From Nocardioides eburneiflavus (GTDB lineage: Bacteria; Actinomycetota; Actinomycetes; Propionibacteriales; Nocardioidaceae): DNA of 64,000 bases. Of this stretch, positions 35,454 through 44,804 are shown in pieces. The position numbers were made by a program, and so were the translations under genes. Under the pieces are notes generated by a model, which searched no databases, was not told the origin of the DNA, and saw only the letters and a program-made list of their open reading frames with translations. Positions within the stretch are counted from its first letter, which is position 1. Each line of letters starts with the position of its first letter. The stretch lies in the NCBI RefSeq assembly GCF_004785795.1, contig NZ_SRRO01000001.1, positions 1,922,001 through 1,986,000 on the forward strand, given 5' to 3'.

Positions 35454-36397
35454 CAGCCCTCACCCCTCGCCTGGGCCAGGTCGACCCGGAAGACCTTCAC
35501 GATTCCCCACGCCAGCAGCAGCACGCTGAGGAACAGCAGCACGCTGAGCGCCGAGCCGAGGCCCAGCTGCACCTGCTCGATGCTCTGGCGATAGGTCAGG
35601 AACGACACCGACTCGGTGTCCTGGGCGCCCTTCGTCATCACGAAGATGTTGTCGAAGATGCGGTAGGCGTCGAGCGCCCGGAAGAGCACCGCGACCATGA
35701 TCGCCGCCCGCATGTTGGGCAGGATCACCTTGGTCAGGCGCTGCCACCACGTCGCCCCGTCGACCTTGGCCGCCTCGAGCATGTCCTCGGAGACCTGCGA
35801 GAGGCCGGCCAGGAGCAGCAGGGCCATGAACGGCGTGGTCTTCCAGATCTCGGAGACCATGATCGCGAACATCGCCGGCCAGTGGTCGCCGAACCAGTTG
35901 AAGTTGTCCTCGATGAAGGGCACCCAGCTGTTCACGAAGCCGTTGTTGAGGCTGAACGCGAACTGCCACGCGAAGGCGGAGACCACGGTGATGATGCCGT
36001 ACGGGATCAGGATCGAGGTCCGGACCACTCCCCGCGCGAACACGACCCGGTGCATCACCATCGCGAACGCGAAGCCGATGACCAGCTCGATCGCCACCGT
36101 GACCACCATGATGAGCAGGGTGTTCCACGTGTCCTGCCAGAAGAGCCTGTCGGTGAGGACGGTGGCGTAGTTGGAGAACCAGATGAACTCGCGGTCGTCG
36201 GGCGCCGTGAGGCGGTAGCGGAACATCGACAAGTAGAGCGCCTGCAGCATGGGGTAGGCGGTGACCAGGAGCATCAGGACCACGGCGGGGGCGACCAGCT
36301 TCTGGCCGAGGCGGTTCTCCGCCTTCGACCGGTCGCTGCCGACCGCGCGCGCCTGTCGCGCCGAGTCCTGCTTCGGAGGTGCTTGGGTGGCGGTCAC
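35453..36397 (-). CDS. Sugar ABC transporter permease, MalF type (second importer)
   Basis: 314 residues with a charged N-terminus of about 35 residues, then six membrane segments and the EAA loop EAAKVDGATWWQRLTKVILP. The GTG at 36397 has AAGGAG six bases upstream and overlaps the binding-protein stop as GTGA, so it is preferred over upstream in-frame codons. Confidence 0.9.
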   Translation of the reverse strand: MTATQAPPKQDSARQARAVGSDRSKAENRLGQKLVAPAVVLMLLVTAYPMLQALYLSMFRYRLTAPDDREFIWFSNYATVLTDRLFWQDTWNTLLIMVVTVAIELVIGFAFAMVMHRVVFARGVVRTSILIPYGIITVVSAFAWQFAFSLNNGFVNSWVPFIEDNFNWFGDHWPAMFAIMVSEIWKTTPFMALLLLAGLSQVSEDMLEAAKVDGATWWQRLTKVILPNMRAAIMVAVLFRALDAYRIFDNIFVMTKGAQDTESVSFLTYRQSIEQVQLGLGSALSVLLFLSVLLLAWGIVKVFRVDLAQARGEG

Positions 36398-37689
36398 AGC
36401 AGGCTCCTTCCCTGGAGCACGTCCTCGATGAACTGCTTGGCCTGCCCCGGCGTCTGCTCGTCCACCCCGGACGGCGGGTGCCACGTGCTCTGGATGCCGC
36501 CGGAGATGTCGCTCCAGTACGGGGACGCGGTGCGCGGCGCGGCGGCCTCCAGGCTCTCCTGGAACAGCTCGAGCAGGTCGCCCGGGAACAGCTCCTGCAC
36601 CTTCTGCTCGTCGTAGCCGGCCTCGCTGGACGGCATGTTGCCGGTCAGCTCGGCGTTGAGCGCCTGGTTCTCGGGACTGGTGAGGCACTCCAGTGCACCC
36701 ACCGCGAGCTCCTTGTCGTCGGAGAACTCACTGACCCCGATGCCGATCCCGCCGTACGGAGGCCGGGACTCCTCGCCCTCGACCGTCTGGGGGTAGCGGG
36801 CCCAGCCGAGGTCGTCGACGACCTCGTCGGAGTAGCCGGCGCCGTTGAGGATGTAGGTCCAGTTGACCATGAACGCGCCACGGTCACCGCCGAACGTGGC
36901 GGCTGCCTGTCCCTCCTGGGCGATCGACAGGTCGGCGGGTGCGGCCTCGGAGGAGGCGAGCTCGGCGATCACCTTTGCGGCCTCGCGGCCCGCGTCGGAG
37001 TCGATGTCGACCTGGGCGTCGGCCCCGCGCTCGGTCTCGGAGGCGATGTCGCCGCCCGCGCCGGAGATCAGGGCGTTGATCCACACCGAGTAGCCCTCGT
37101 ACTTGTTCGCCTGGACGGCGACCGTCGCGTCGTTGGCCGACGCGGCCTCGATGATCTGCTGCCAGGTGACCGGCTGCTCCATGTCGAGGTCGGTCTGCTC
37201 GACGAGGGACTTGCGGTACCAGAGGACCTGGGTGTTCGACCAGAACGGCGCCACGACGAGCTGGTCCTCCCACGTCGCCGCCGTCGCGGCGCTCTCGAAC
37301 GCCTGGTCGCGGAAGGTCTGCTGGAGGTCCTCGGGGATCTCGGCGAGGTAGCCGGCCTCTGCGAACTCCGCGGTGAACGGCGGGTCGATGCTCATGATGT
37401 CGATCCCGGAGTCACCGGCGGCGAGCCGCCTGGCCAGCTGGATGCGCTGCTGGTTCGCGTCCTGCGGGAGGACCTGGGTGGTGATCGTGTACTCGTCCGT
37501 GGAGCATGCCTCGGCGACCGCGGCCTGGCCGCCGCTGTCGGGGTTGATGTACCAGACGAGCTCGGGCGTGCCGCTGTCGCCACCACAGGCGGCCAGCAGA
37601 GAGCTCGCGAGGGCGAGCGCGGCCAGCGGTGCCACCCTCCGTCTTCCCCCTGGCCGGCCCCGTTGCCGGATCGACGGTGCTCGTGACAT
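36394..37689 (-). CDS. Sugar ABC transporter substrate-binding lipoprotein (second importer)
   Basis: 431 residues. Signal peptide with a textbook lipobox LLAAC (Cys near 35), then GGDSG and a cluster-B sugar-binding fold (FWSNTQVLWYRKSLVEQ, GAFMVNWTYILNGAGYS, YGGIGIGVSEFSDDKELAVG). Homology to ThuE/trehalose-maltose or sucrose binders is plausible; the ligand is not determined. The ATG at 37689 has GGAGG six bases upstream. First gene of a four-gene operon, divergent from galactokinase, with which it shares a 102-bp control region. Confidence 0.9.
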   Translation of the reverse strand: MSRAPSIRQRGRPGGRRRVAPLAALALASSLLAACGGDSGTPELVWYINPDSGGQAAVAEACSTDEYTITTQVLPQDANQQRIQLARRLAAGDSGIDIMSIDPPFTAEFAEAGYLAEIPEDLQQTFRDQAFESAATAATWEDQLVVAPFWSNTQVLWYRKSLVEQTDLDMEQPVTWQQIIEAASANDATVAVQANKYEGYSVWINALISGAGGDIASETERGADAQVDIDSDAGREAAKVIAELASSEAAPADLSIAQEGQAAATFGGDRGAFMVNWTYILNGAGYSDEVVDDLGWARYPQTVEGEESRPPYGGIGIGVSEFSDDKELAVGALECLTSPENQALNAELTGNMPSSEAGYDEQKVQELFPGDLLELFQESLEAAAPRTASPYWSDISGGIQSTWHPPSGVDEQTPGQAKQFIEDVLQGRSLL

Positions 37690-37791
37690 CCGCGCCCTCC
37701 TCGTGTCTAGTTGAGCCTCTGGTCTAGTGGCCCTCGACACGGTTTGGCAACATTCATCCCATTCCAACGGGTATACGCGAAAAGGGGTTCG

Positions 37792-38898
37792 ATGACGGTG
37801 TGGCGTGCCCCCGGGCGCATCAACCTGGTCGGTGAGCACACCGACTACAACGACGGCTTCGTGCTGCCGTTCGCCCTCGAGGTGGGATGCACCGCCGCCG
37901 TGGCGCCCGGTCCGGCGGGCTCGGACGGCTGGTCGGTGCGTTCCGCGCAGCAGCCCGAGCCGGTCGTCGTACGCCGCTCCGGACTGGCCGCGGCACCCGA
38001 CGTGCCCGAGTGGTCGCGCTACGTCCTCGGCGCGCTGTGGCTGCTGACGGACCGTGGCGTCGAGGTCCCGGCGCTCGACCTCGAGGTCGACTCCGACGTG
38101 CCCTCAGGCGCGGGGCTGTCGTCCTCGGCCGCGCTCGTGTGCTCGGTCGCGCGGGCCGTCGACGACCACCTCGGCCTCGACCTCGACGACGCGGCGCTGT
38201 TCGCGCTGACCCGCGACGTCGAGAACGACGCGGTCGGGGCGCCGACCGGCGGGATGGACCAGCTCGTCAGCCTGCGGGGCCGGGCCGGCCACGCCCTGTT
38301 CTGCGACATGCGCAGCCACGAGACGCGCGCCGTGCCCCTCGACCTCGCCGGTAGCGGCCTTGCCGTGCTCGTCGCCGACACCCGCGCGCCCCACCAGCAC
38401 TCCGACGGCGAGTACGGCAACCGGCGCAGCGGCTGCGAGGAGGCAGCGCGTCGGCTCGGCGTACCCGCCCTCCGCGACGTGGCGGCCGCCGACCTCGACC
38501 ACGCGCTGGCCCGGCTCGACGACGACGAGCTGCGGCGCTACGTCCGCCACGTGGTCACCGAGGACGACCGGGTGCTCTCGGTGGTGCGCCTGCTCGACGA
38601 GGGCCGGCTGCCCGAGATCGGGCCGCTGCTCACTGCCTCGCACGTCTCGATGCGCGACGACTTCCGGATCACCGTCCCGGAGGTCGACACGGCAGTCAAC
38701 GCGCTGCACGGGGCCGGCGCGCTGGGGGCGCGGATGACCGGCGGCGGGTTCGGCGGCTGCGTGATCGGGCTGGTGCCGGAGAGCGCGGTCGAGCCGGCGG
38801 GCGAGGCGGTACGCGCCGCCTTCGCCGACGCGGGCTTCGGCGAGCCGTCGCTCTTCACCGCGACCCCGGCGGCGGGGGCGCACCCCATCGCTGGTTGA
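37792..38898 (+). CDS. galK: Galactokinase
   Basis: 368 residues of the GHMP kinase family. The N-terminal galactokinase signature GRINLVGEHTDYNDGFVLP starts near residue 8. The ATP-binding PSGAGLSSSAAL lies near residue 103 and the C-terminal GARMTGGGFGGC motif near 310. It phosphorylates galactose for the Leloir pathway; the likely local source is the GH36 enzyme at 21623. The ATG at 37792 has AAGGGG upstream; the open frame extends 27 codons further into the divergent promoter and is not used. galT and galE are not in the window. Confidence 0.95.
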   Translation: MTVWRAPGRINLVGEHTDYNDGFVLPFALEVGCTAAVAPGPAGSDGWSVRSAQQPEPVVVRRSGLAAAPDVPEWSRYVLGALWLLTDRGVEVPALDLEVDSDVPSGAGLSSSAALVCSVARAVDDHLGLDLDDAALFALTRDVENDAVGAPTGGMDQLVSLRGRAGHALFCDMRSHETRAVPLDLAGSGLAVLVADTRAPHQHSDGEYGNRRSGCEEAARRLGVPALRDVAAADLDHALARLDDDELRRYVRHVVTEDDRVLSVVRLLDEGRLPEIGPLLTASHVSMRDDFRITVPEVDTAVNALHGAGALGARMTGGGFGGCVIGLVPESAVEPAGEAVRAAFADAGFGEPSLFTATPAAGAHPIAG

Positions 38899-38968
38899 GG
38901 AGGTCGCGCAGCGACCGTCACGAAACCCCCTGGGTCTCGTGACAGGACTGCGTCCTTCCTCGACCAGC
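38890..38968. repeat. REP-like compound hairpin overlapping the galK stop
   Basis: Outer arms GCTGGTTGAGGA (38890-38901) and TCCTCGACCAGC (38957-38968) pair at 11 of 12 positions. Inner arms GTCACGAAACC (38917-38927) and GGTCTCGTGAC (38933-38943) pair at 10 of 11. It fills the gap between convergent genes and includes the galK stop codon. It could act as a bidirectional terminator or be a mobile REP-like element. Confidence 0.65.
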
Positions 38969-38973
38969 GGGGG

Positions 38974-39894
38974 CTACGCCCGGTCGGCCGTGCGCGCGAT
39001 CGCCTCGACGAACGTGTCGAAGAGCTCGGGTGGCAGGTCGTGGCCCATCCCGTCGACGGTGAGCAGCTCGGCGCCGGGGATCGCGGCCGCCGTCGACCGG
39101 CCGCCGCTGAGGTGCACCATCTTGTCGGCCGTCCCGTGCACGACGAGGGCGGGCACGCGCAGGCTGCGCAACCGCTGCGTGCGGTCCGGCTGCTCGAGGA
39201 CGGCCAGCATGTGCCGCATGGTCCCGTTCGCGCTGTAGCCGCGGTCGAAGGTCTCGCCGGCGCGCTCGGCCAGGCGCTCGGGGGACGCGGGCCAGGCGGG
39301 CGACCCGATGACTGCCCAGAACGCCACGCTGGTCGCGACGTACGACTCGCGTCCTGCCTTGCGGGGTGCGAGCAGCGCCGGGATGATCCGGGGGTCCTGC
39401 CAGCCGACGGTGCGCCGACCGGTCGTCGACATGATGCTGGTCAACGACCGGACCCGCGTGGGGTGCTCGATGGCGACCGTCTGCACGATCATGCCGCCCA
39501 TCGAGATGCCGGCGACGTGCGCGGAGTCCCAGCCGAGGTGGTCCATCAGGGCGACCGCGTCGCCGGCCAGGTCCGACATCGAGTACGGCGCACGGGTCCT
39601 GCGTCCGCCGAACGCGCGGACCAGCTGACCGCGCGTCACCCGCGCCCGGATCCGCGTCGAGCGGCCGGTGTCGCGGTTGTCGTAGCGGACGACGTGGAAG
39701 CCGGCCGAGGCGAGCCTCAGGCAGAGCTCGGTGTCCCACCAGTTCATCGGGCCGCCGAGGCCCATCACGAGCAGCAGGGGCTCGCCGTCGGGGTCGCCGA
39801 AGGTCTGGTAGCAGAGCTCCACCTCGTTGCCGACCGGTGCGAAGAGCTCGTCGGAGACGACGGGCGCCTCGGTGGAGGTACGACGTGGGGACAT
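38974..39894 (-). CDS. Alpha/beta hydrolase
   Basis: 306 residues. The alpha/beta-hydrolase fold shows LLLVMGLGGPMNWW (oxyanion region), the nucleophile elbow GISMGG, an acid in VHGTADKMV and the catalytic histidine in GMGHDLP. No signal peptide. Related proteins are esterases or haloperoxidase-like hydrolases; the substrate cannot be told. I chose ATG 39894, as the upstream in-frame sequence overlaps the divergent gene and looks non-coding. Confidence 0.88.
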   Translation of the reverse strand: MSPRRTSTEAPVVSDELFAPVGNEVELCYQTFGDPDGEPLLLVMGLGGPMNWWDTELCLRLASAGFHVVRYDNRDTGRSTRIRARVTRGQLVRAFGGRRTRAPYSMSDLAGDAVALMDHLGWDSAHVAGISMGGMIVQTVAIEHPTRVRSLTSIMSTTGRRTVGWQDPRIIPALLAPRKAGRESYVATSVAFWAVIGSPAWPASPERLAERAGETFDRGYSANGTMRHMLAVLEQPDRTQRLRSLRVPALVVHGTADKMVHLSGGRSTAAAIPGAELLTVDGMGHDLPPELFDTFVEAIARTADRA

Positions 39895-39971
39895 GACCCC
39901 AGTGAACACGACGACCGTCCCCACAAGTTGGCAACGTGGGCGACATCCCGCATTCCACGCGGCCTCTGGGC

Positions 39972-39977
39972 TATGTT
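39972..39977 (+). promoter_or_regulatory. -10 box TATGTT for a leaderless start
   Basis: TATGTT ends eight bases before GTG 39986. It also lies only two bases before ATG 39980, so a transcript from this box would skip that ATG. This favours the GTG as start. Confidence 0.45.
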
Positions 39978-39985
39978 CGATGATT

Positions 39986-40819
39986 GTGACCCAGCGCACA
40001 GTGGCGGCATTCCTGACGCCGGAGGGCTTCTCGCAGCCCTCCGTGGCGGCCGTGCTGCGCGAGGGATCGCTGGTCACCGAGGTCGGCCGCTACGCCGCCC
40101 ACGCCTTCGCCTCGCGCGGCGAGCGCCGACGTACGCCCCTGGGCTCACAGCCCGTACGGGTGGGCGAGCCAGTGCTGCTGGTGCCGGGATTCCTGGCGGG
40201 GGACTCCTCGCTCGGGCCGATGAGCCGGTCGCTGCGCCACCAGGGCTTCCGGACCTATCGCGCCGACGTACGCGCCAACGTCGGCTGCACGCTCGGTGCG
40301 GCAGCCCAGCTCGAGGAGCGGCTCGAGGAGATCGCGCAGCGCCGCGGAGCACGGGTGCGGATCGTGGGCCACAGTCTCGGCGGGATGCTGGCCCGGGGTG
40401 TCGCGGCGCGCCGTCCCGACCTCGTCGCCGGCATCGTCACGATGGGGAGCCCGATGCTCGCGCCGGGTGCGCACCACGCGTCGCTGGCGCGCAGCGTCGA
40501 CCTGCTGGTGCGGCTCAACCGTGCCGGGATGCGGCGCCTGATGGCCGAGGACTGCGTCGCGGGCCGGTGCGCCCAGGAGAGCTTCGACCAGGCGCGCGCG
40601 CCGCTGCCGGACGACGTCGACTTCACTGCGATCTTCTCCCGCCGCGACGGCATCGTCGACTGGCGCGCGTGCATCGACCCCGCCGCGACCGCGGTCGAGG
40701 TGCGCTCGTCCCACGTGGGGATGGCGTTCGACCCGGCCGTCATCACCGCCGTGTCGGCGGCGCTGCGCCCGCGCCCGGTTGTCTCAGCTGTCGAAGTCGA
40801 TCGAGGACAGAGCGCGTAG
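39986..40819 (+). CDS. Lipase-like alpha/beta hydrolase
   Basis: 277 residues from GTG 39986 (279 from ATG 39980). [13 protein letters not shown] gives the oxyanion-hole region, and the nucleophile elbow is GHSLGG. A C-terminal acid and histidine are plausible in SRRDGIVDW and SSHVGM. It resembles actinobacterial triacylglycerol lipase/esterase-like proteins without a signal peptide. The 3' end overlaps the convergent fructose-bisphosphatase gene by 36 bp, an unusually long coding overlap for convergent genes. Confidence 0.82.
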   Translation: MTQRTVAAFLTPEGFSQPSVAAVLREGSLVTEVGRYAAHAFASRGERRRTPLGSQPVRVGEPVLLVPGFLAGDSSLGPMSRSLRHQGFRTYRADVRANVGCTLGAAAQLEERLEEIAQRRGARVRIVGHSLGGMLARGVAARRPDLVAGIVTMGSPMLAPGAHHASLARSVDLLVRLNRAGMRRLMAEDCVAGRCAQESFDQARAPLPDDVDFTAIFSRRDGIVDWRACIDPAATAVEVRSSHVGMAFDPAVITAVSAALRPRPVVSAVEVDRGQSA

Positions 40820-41800
40820 CTTCGAGAGCCGGTGCTCGGCGGTGATCGAGCGCACCGTGCCGCTGCGCGAGCGCATCACGAGCGAGTGCGTCGTGACGCC
40901 CTCGCCGCGGTAGCGGACGCCGCGCATCAGCTCGCCGTCGGTGATGCCGGTGGCGACGAAGAAGGCGTCGTCCCCAGTCACCAGGTCGTCGGTGCCGAGC
41001 ACGACGTCGGGGTCGAGGTCGTGGCCGGCGTCGAGCGCGCGCTGGCGCTCGTCGTCGTCCTGGGGCCACAGCTGGCCCTGGATCGTGCCCCCGATGCACT
41101 TCATCGCGCAGGCGGTGATGATCCCCTCGGGCGTGCCGCCGATGCCGAGCATCAGGTCGACGCCGGTGTCGGGGCGCGCGGCCATGATCGCGCCGGCGAC
41201 GTCGCCGTCGGTGATGTACTTGATGCGCGCGCCGGTCTCGCGGATGTCCTCGACGAGCTTCGCGTGGCGCGGCCGGTCGAGCAGCACCACGGTGACGTCG
41301 TGGACCGACAGGCCCTTGGCCCTGGCGACGCGGGTGACGTTCTCCTTGACCGGCAGCCTGATGTCGACGACGTCGGCGGCCTCCGGCCCAGTGGCCAGCT
41401 TGTCCATGTAGAACACCGCGCTCGGGTCGTACATCGAGCCGCGCGGCGACACCGCCAGCACCGAGATGGCGTTGCTCATGCCCTTGGCGGTGAGGGTGGT
41501 GCCGTCGATCGGATCGACCGCGACGTCGCACTCGGCGCCCGTGCCGTCGCCGACCTCCTCGCCGTTGAAGAGCATCGGGGCGTTGTCCTTCTCGCCCTCG
41601 CCGATGACCACGGTGCCGCGCATCTCGACCGTGGAGATCATGTGGCGCATCGCCTCGACGGCCACGCCGTCGGCGTCGTTCTTGTCGCCGCGGCCGACCC
41701 AGCGGCCGGCGGCCATGGCGGCCGCCTCGGTGACGCGCACCAGCTCGAGGGCGAGGTTGCGTTCGGGCATCGGGACGAGCTGGGGGGAGGGGGCGCTCAT
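40784..41800 (-). CDS. glpX: Fructose-1,6-bisphosphatase, class II
   Basis: 338 residues of the GlpX family. The metal-binding DPIDGTT sits in [25 protein letters not shown] and [17 protein letters not shown] are further family motifs. It dephosphorylates fructose-1,6-bisphosphate in gluconeogenesis; GlpX is the usual sole enzyme in actinobacteria. The ATG at 41800 follows a TAGCAT box by seven bases; the ATG at 41809 lies inside that box, so the downstream start is preferred. Eleven bases separate it from modC. Confidence 0.94.
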   Translation of the reverse strand: MSAPSPQLVPMPERNLALELVRVTEAAAMAAGRWVGRGDKNDADGVAVEAMRHMISTVEMRGTVVIGEGEKDNAPMLFNGEEVGDGTGAECDVAVDPIDGTTLTAKGMSNAISVLAVSPRGSMYDPSAVFYMDKLATGPEAADVVDIRLPVKENVTRVARAKGLSVHDVTVVLLDRPRHAKLVEDIRETGARIKYITDGDVAGAIMAARPDTGVDLMLGIGGTPEGIITACAMKCIGGTIQGQLWPQDDDERQRALDAGHDLDPDVVLGTDDLVTGDDAFFVATGITDGELMRGVRYRGEGVTTHSLVMRSRSGTVRSITAEHRLSKLRALSSIDFDS

Positions 41801-41807
41801 GGCGCGC

Positions 41808-41813
41808 ATGCTA
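41808..41813 (-). promoter_or_regulatory. -10 box TAGCAT for glpX, overlapping the modC stop
   Basis: On the minus strand TAGCAT starts with the TAG stop codon of modC and ends seven bases before the glpX ATG at 41800. It predicts a leaderless glpX mRNA independent of the mod operon. Confidence 0.5.
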
Positions 41814-42764
41814 TCGACGCGCCGGGTAGCGGCTCACCGCGGTCGCCTTGGCCGACAGCCACACCTCGCGCCCCGGCACCAGGCCGAGCTCGGTCGCGGC
41901 GGCGGGGGTGAGGTCGGCGAGCAGGTCGGGGGAGGCGTGGACCAGCAGGCGTACGGCGTCGCCGTGCGGCGCGAGGGACGCGATCGGGCCGTGCCACCGC
42001 AGCCGGGTCGAGCCCTCCGGCTCGTGGAGCGAGACCACCACCGAGTCCGGGGTGAAGGCGATCATCTCCTCACCGCCGGTGACGAGGTTGAGCCCGACGA
42101 GGCGCGCCACGTGGGGCGTACGGGGCTCCGCGGCGACCTCCGCCGGAGGTCCGGCCTGGGCCACCTCCCCGTCGTCGAGCACGAGCACCCGGTCGGCCAG
42201 GGTCAGCGCGTCGATCGCGTCGTGGGTGACGAGCAGCGCGACGCCCGCGAAGTCGCGCAGGTGCCGGCTGAGCTCGATCCGCAGCGCCATCTGGACCGAG
42301 ACGTCGAGACCGGAGAACGGCTCGTCGAGCAGCAGCACGTCGGGCTCGGTGGCGAGCGCGCGGGCGATCGCGACGCGCTGGGCCTGCCCGCCGGAGAGCT
42401 CGCGGGGTCGGCGGTCCGCGAGGTCGGCGATCCCGAAGCGCTCGAGCCAGGCGCGGGCGGCGCGATCGGCGTCCGCGCGGTCCCGGCCCCGTGCCCGCGG
42501 CCCGAACGCGACGTTGTCGAGGGCGGACAGGTGCGGGAACAGGCTCTGGTCCTGGAAGACGTAGCCGACCCGGCGCTGCGGCACGTCGAGGTCGGTCCAG
42601 TCGGCGTCGCCGACCTGCACCCGGCCCGGCTCGAGACCCGCGATCGCCCGCAGCAGGGTGGACTTGCCGGCGCCGTTGGGACCGATCACGACCAGGACCT
42701 CGCCCTCCTCGGCCGTCACGTCGGCGCGCACCCGACCGGGGAGGTCCACCGCCACGCGCATCAT
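41811..42764 (-). CDS. modC: Molybdate ABC transporter ATPase
   Basis: 317 residues. Walker [10 protein letters not shown] near residue 31, [19 protein letters not shown], Walker [12 protein letters not shown] and LVTHD. A C-terminal TOBE/mop-like domain covers about 240-317. It has the shortened N-terminus usual for ModC. Order modA-modB-modC with GTGA and ATGA overlaps supports a molybdate (or tungstate) importer. Two ATGs are adjacent; I used the first. Confidence 0.92.
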   Translation of the reverse strand: MMRVAVDLPGRVRADVTAEEGEVLVVIGPNGAGKSTLLRAIAGLEPGRVQVGDADWTDLDVPQRRVGYVFQDQSLFPHLSALDNVAFGPRARGRDRADADRAARAWLERFGIADLADRRPRELSGGQAQRVAIARALATEPDVLLLDEPFSGLDVSVQMALRIELSRHLRDFAGVALLVTHDAIDALTLADRVLVLDDGEVAQAGPPAEVAAEPRTPHVARLVGLNLVTGGEEMIAFTPDSVVVSLHEPEGSTRLRWHGPIASLAPHGDAVRLLVHASPDLLADLTPAAATELGLVPGREVWLSAKATAVSRYPARR

Positions 42765-43543
42765 CGCGCCACCGCCCAGCGCTCGCGGAGCAGGACGAGC
42801 ACCCCCACCGAGAGCACGAGCAGGATCAGGCTCAGGGTCCGCGCGACGGCGGGGTCGCTGTTGAGGGCGACGTAGATCAGGCTCGGCATGGTCTGGGTGG
42901 TGCCGGGGTAGTTGCCGGCGAACGTGATGGTCGCGCCGAACTCGCCCAGGCTGCGGGCCCATGCCAGCGCGCTCCCCGCCAGCACCCCGGGTGCGGCCAG
43001 CGGGAGGGTCACCCGGCGGAAGGTCGTCCACCGGTCGGCGCCCAGCGTCGCGGCCACCACGTCGTACGACGCCCCGTGCGTGCGGAGCGCACCCTCGACG
43101 GCCAGGACGTAGAACGGCAGCGACACGAACGTGTGCGCCAGCACGACGCCCGACAGCGTGTACGGGATCGAGAAGGGGAGGTGCTGGCCGACCAGGCCAC
43201 TGCGTCCCAGCGCGGTGACGAGGGCGACGCCCGCCACGACAGGGGGCAGGACGAGCGGCACCAGCACGAGCGCGCGCACGACCCGGCGACCCCGGAAGTC
43301 GACGCGGGCCAGGAGCCACGCGAGGGGAGTGCCGAGGACGACGCACCCGACGACGGTCAGCAGGCTGCTGAGGGCGGTGATGCCGAGCGCCTCGCGCACG
43401 ACCTCCGACCCGAGGTGCTCGGGGAGGGTACGCCACGGGGTGTCGAGGACCAGGGTCGCCAGGGGCACCACCAGCAGTGCGACGCCGACCGCGGCGGGCA
43501 CGAGCAGCACCGCGGGCGCCCGGCCCAGGCGGGGGCCGGTCAC
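42761..43543 (-). CDS. modB: Molybdate ABC transporter permease
   Basis: 260 residues with five to six membrane segments. The EAA-type loop reads VAATLGADRWTTFRRVTLP, followed by SLGEFGATITFAGN, the ModB/CysT-family signature. GTG start overlaps the modA stop as GTGA. It forms the homodimeric channel for the ModC ATPase. Confidence 0.93.
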   Translation of the reverse strand: MTGPRLGRAPAVLLVPAAVGVALLVVPLATLVLDTPWRTLPEHLGSEVVREALGITALSSLLTVVGCVVLGTPLAWLLARVDFRGRRVVRALVLVPLVLPPVVAGVALVTALGRSGLVGQHLPFSIPYTLSGVVLAHTFVSLPFYVLAVEGALRTHGASYDVVAATLGADRWTTFRRVTLPLAAPGVLAGSALAWARSLGEFGATITFAGNYPGTTQTMPSLIYVALNSDPAVARTLSLILLVLSVGVLVLLRERWAVAR

Positions 43544-44292
43544 TCGCGCACGATCCCGCCGAAGCCGGCCTCGGTGAGGACCTCGAAGGCCTGGTTGCTG
43601 CGCACGAGCGTCACGAACTCGGCGGCCAGGTCGGCGCGCTCGGGGTCGTCACCGGCGAGGCGGGCGACGTAGTAGGTGGTGGCGTACGCCGACGCGTCCT
43701 CCTCCGCGAGGGGGATCTGCTCGACGGTGTCGCCCGCCGCGACGGCGTCGGTGCGGTAGACGAGGCCCGCGTCGGCCTCGCCCTGGACGACGCGGGCCAG
43801 CACGGCCTTGACGTCGACCTCCTCGCTCGCCGGGGTGGCGGTGACGCCCTCCTCGGCGAGCACGGCGGCGGCGACCGCGCCGCAGGGGGCGCTCGACGCG
43901 CACACGACGTAGTCGACCTCGGGGTCGTCGAGGTCCGCCCAGGACTCCAGCCCAGCGGGGTTCTCGGGCGGCGTGACGAGGGTGATCTGGTTGCTGGCGA
44001 AGGCGTCCGCGGACCCCGCCAGGGCGTTGCCGTCCTCGGCGAGCGCCATCGACGTCTCGTCGGCGGTCGCCAGCACGTCGCCCGGCGCCCCGTCGACCGC
44101 CTGCCCGGCGAGGGTGGTCGACGAGCCGAAGACCAGCTCGACCTCGACGCCCGGGTGCTCGTCCTCGAAGGTCGCCGCGAGCTCGGTGAAGGTCTCGGTG
44201 AGGCTCGCGGCGGCGAGCACGGTGAGGGTCTCGTCGTCGCCGCCGCACGCCGAGAGGGGCAGCAGGAGGACGAGTGCGGCCAGACCCCTCAC
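43540..44292 (-). CDS. modA: Molybdate-binding lipoprotein
   Basis: 250 residues. A short signal peptide ends in the lipobox LSAC followed by GGDD. The ModA fold is marked by VLAAASLTETFTELA at the mature N-terminus, FGSSTTLAGQ, and GLVYRTDAVAAGD near the C-terminal hinge. The GTG at 44292 overlaps the regulator stop (GTGA); the longer upstream open frame is in the regulator gene's territory and is not used. Confidence 0.93.
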   Translation of the reverse strand: MRGLAALVLLLPLSACGGDDETLTVLAAASLTETFTELAATFEDEHPGVEVELVFGSSTTLAGQAVDGAPGDVLATADETSMALAEDGNALAGSADAFASNQITLVTPPENPAGLESWADLDDPEVDYVVCASSAPCGAVAAAVLAEEGVTATPASEEVDVKAVLARVVQGEADAGLVYRTDAVAAGDTVEQIPLAEEDASAYATTYYVARLAGDDPERADLAAEFVTLVRSNQAFEVLTEAGFGGIVRE

Positions 44293-44696
44293 CGGGGCAC
44301 CTCCACCACCACGTTGGTGGACTTCACGCTGGCGATGGCGCGTACGCCGGGCTCGAGGCCGAGCTCGTCGGCGGCGTCGCCGCTCATGAGCGACACGACG
44401 CGGTACGGGCCGCAGATCATCTCCACCTGCGCCATCACGTGGTCGCGCTTGACCCGCGTGACGATCCCGCTCATCCGGTTGCGCGCGCTGACGGTGCCGG
44501 CACGCGTGCGGTCGCGCTCGGCGACCTCGCCGGACTCGACGAGCTGCTCGGCGAAGTCCGCGAGGTCGGGACCGGTCACCGTCGCCCGCCCCTCTGTACG
44601 GCTCGAGGGGAGCCGGCCCGCGTCGACCCACCGGCGTACGGTGTCGTCGCTGACCGCGAGAATCTCGGCGGCCTCCGCCAGTCGGTAGGTGATCAC
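44289..44696 (-). CDS. HTH-TOBE molybdate-responsive regulator
   Basis: 135 residues. The N-terminal 55 residues are an excisionase/MerR-like winged HTH (YRLAEAAEILAVSDDTVRRW). Residues about 70-135 are a single mop/TOBE domain (SARNRMSGIVTRVKRD ... SVKSTNVVVEV) that binds molybdate. It is shorter than ModE and typical of actinobacterial mod operons. First gene of the mod operon, so it likely senses molybdate to control it. GTG 44696 follows CATACT by six bases; ATG-like codons further up lie before that box. Confidence 0.88.
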   Translation of the reverse strand: MITYRLAEAAEILAVSDDTVRRWVDAGRLPSSRTEGRATVTGPDLADFAEQLVESGEVAERDRTRAGTVSARNRMSGIVTRVKRDHVMAQVEMICGPYRVVSLMSGDAADELGLEPGVRAIASVKSTNVVVEVPR

Positions 44697-44702
44697 GGCG
44701 CA

Positions 44703-44708
44703 AGTATG
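44703..44708 (-). promoter_or_regulatory. -10 box CATACT of the mod operon
   Basis: Minus-strand CATACT ends six bases before GTG 44696. No Shine-Dalgarno sequence precedes the start, so a leaderless operon mRNA is predicted. Confidence 0.5.
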
Positions 44709-44804
44709 CCGCACCTGCGGGCATTTTGCGGCGTGATGTTCCGCGTCTGCGGTTTCCCGGGTGTCGCCGTCACAGGGCTACGGGCGGGCTGGGAGGATGG
44801 CAGC

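Noticed and set aside
37690..37791. Defined sigma-type promoter for galK or the second importer
   Set aside because: TATACG and TTGGCA-like boxes occur but at 22-bp spacing, too far apart for a convincing call.
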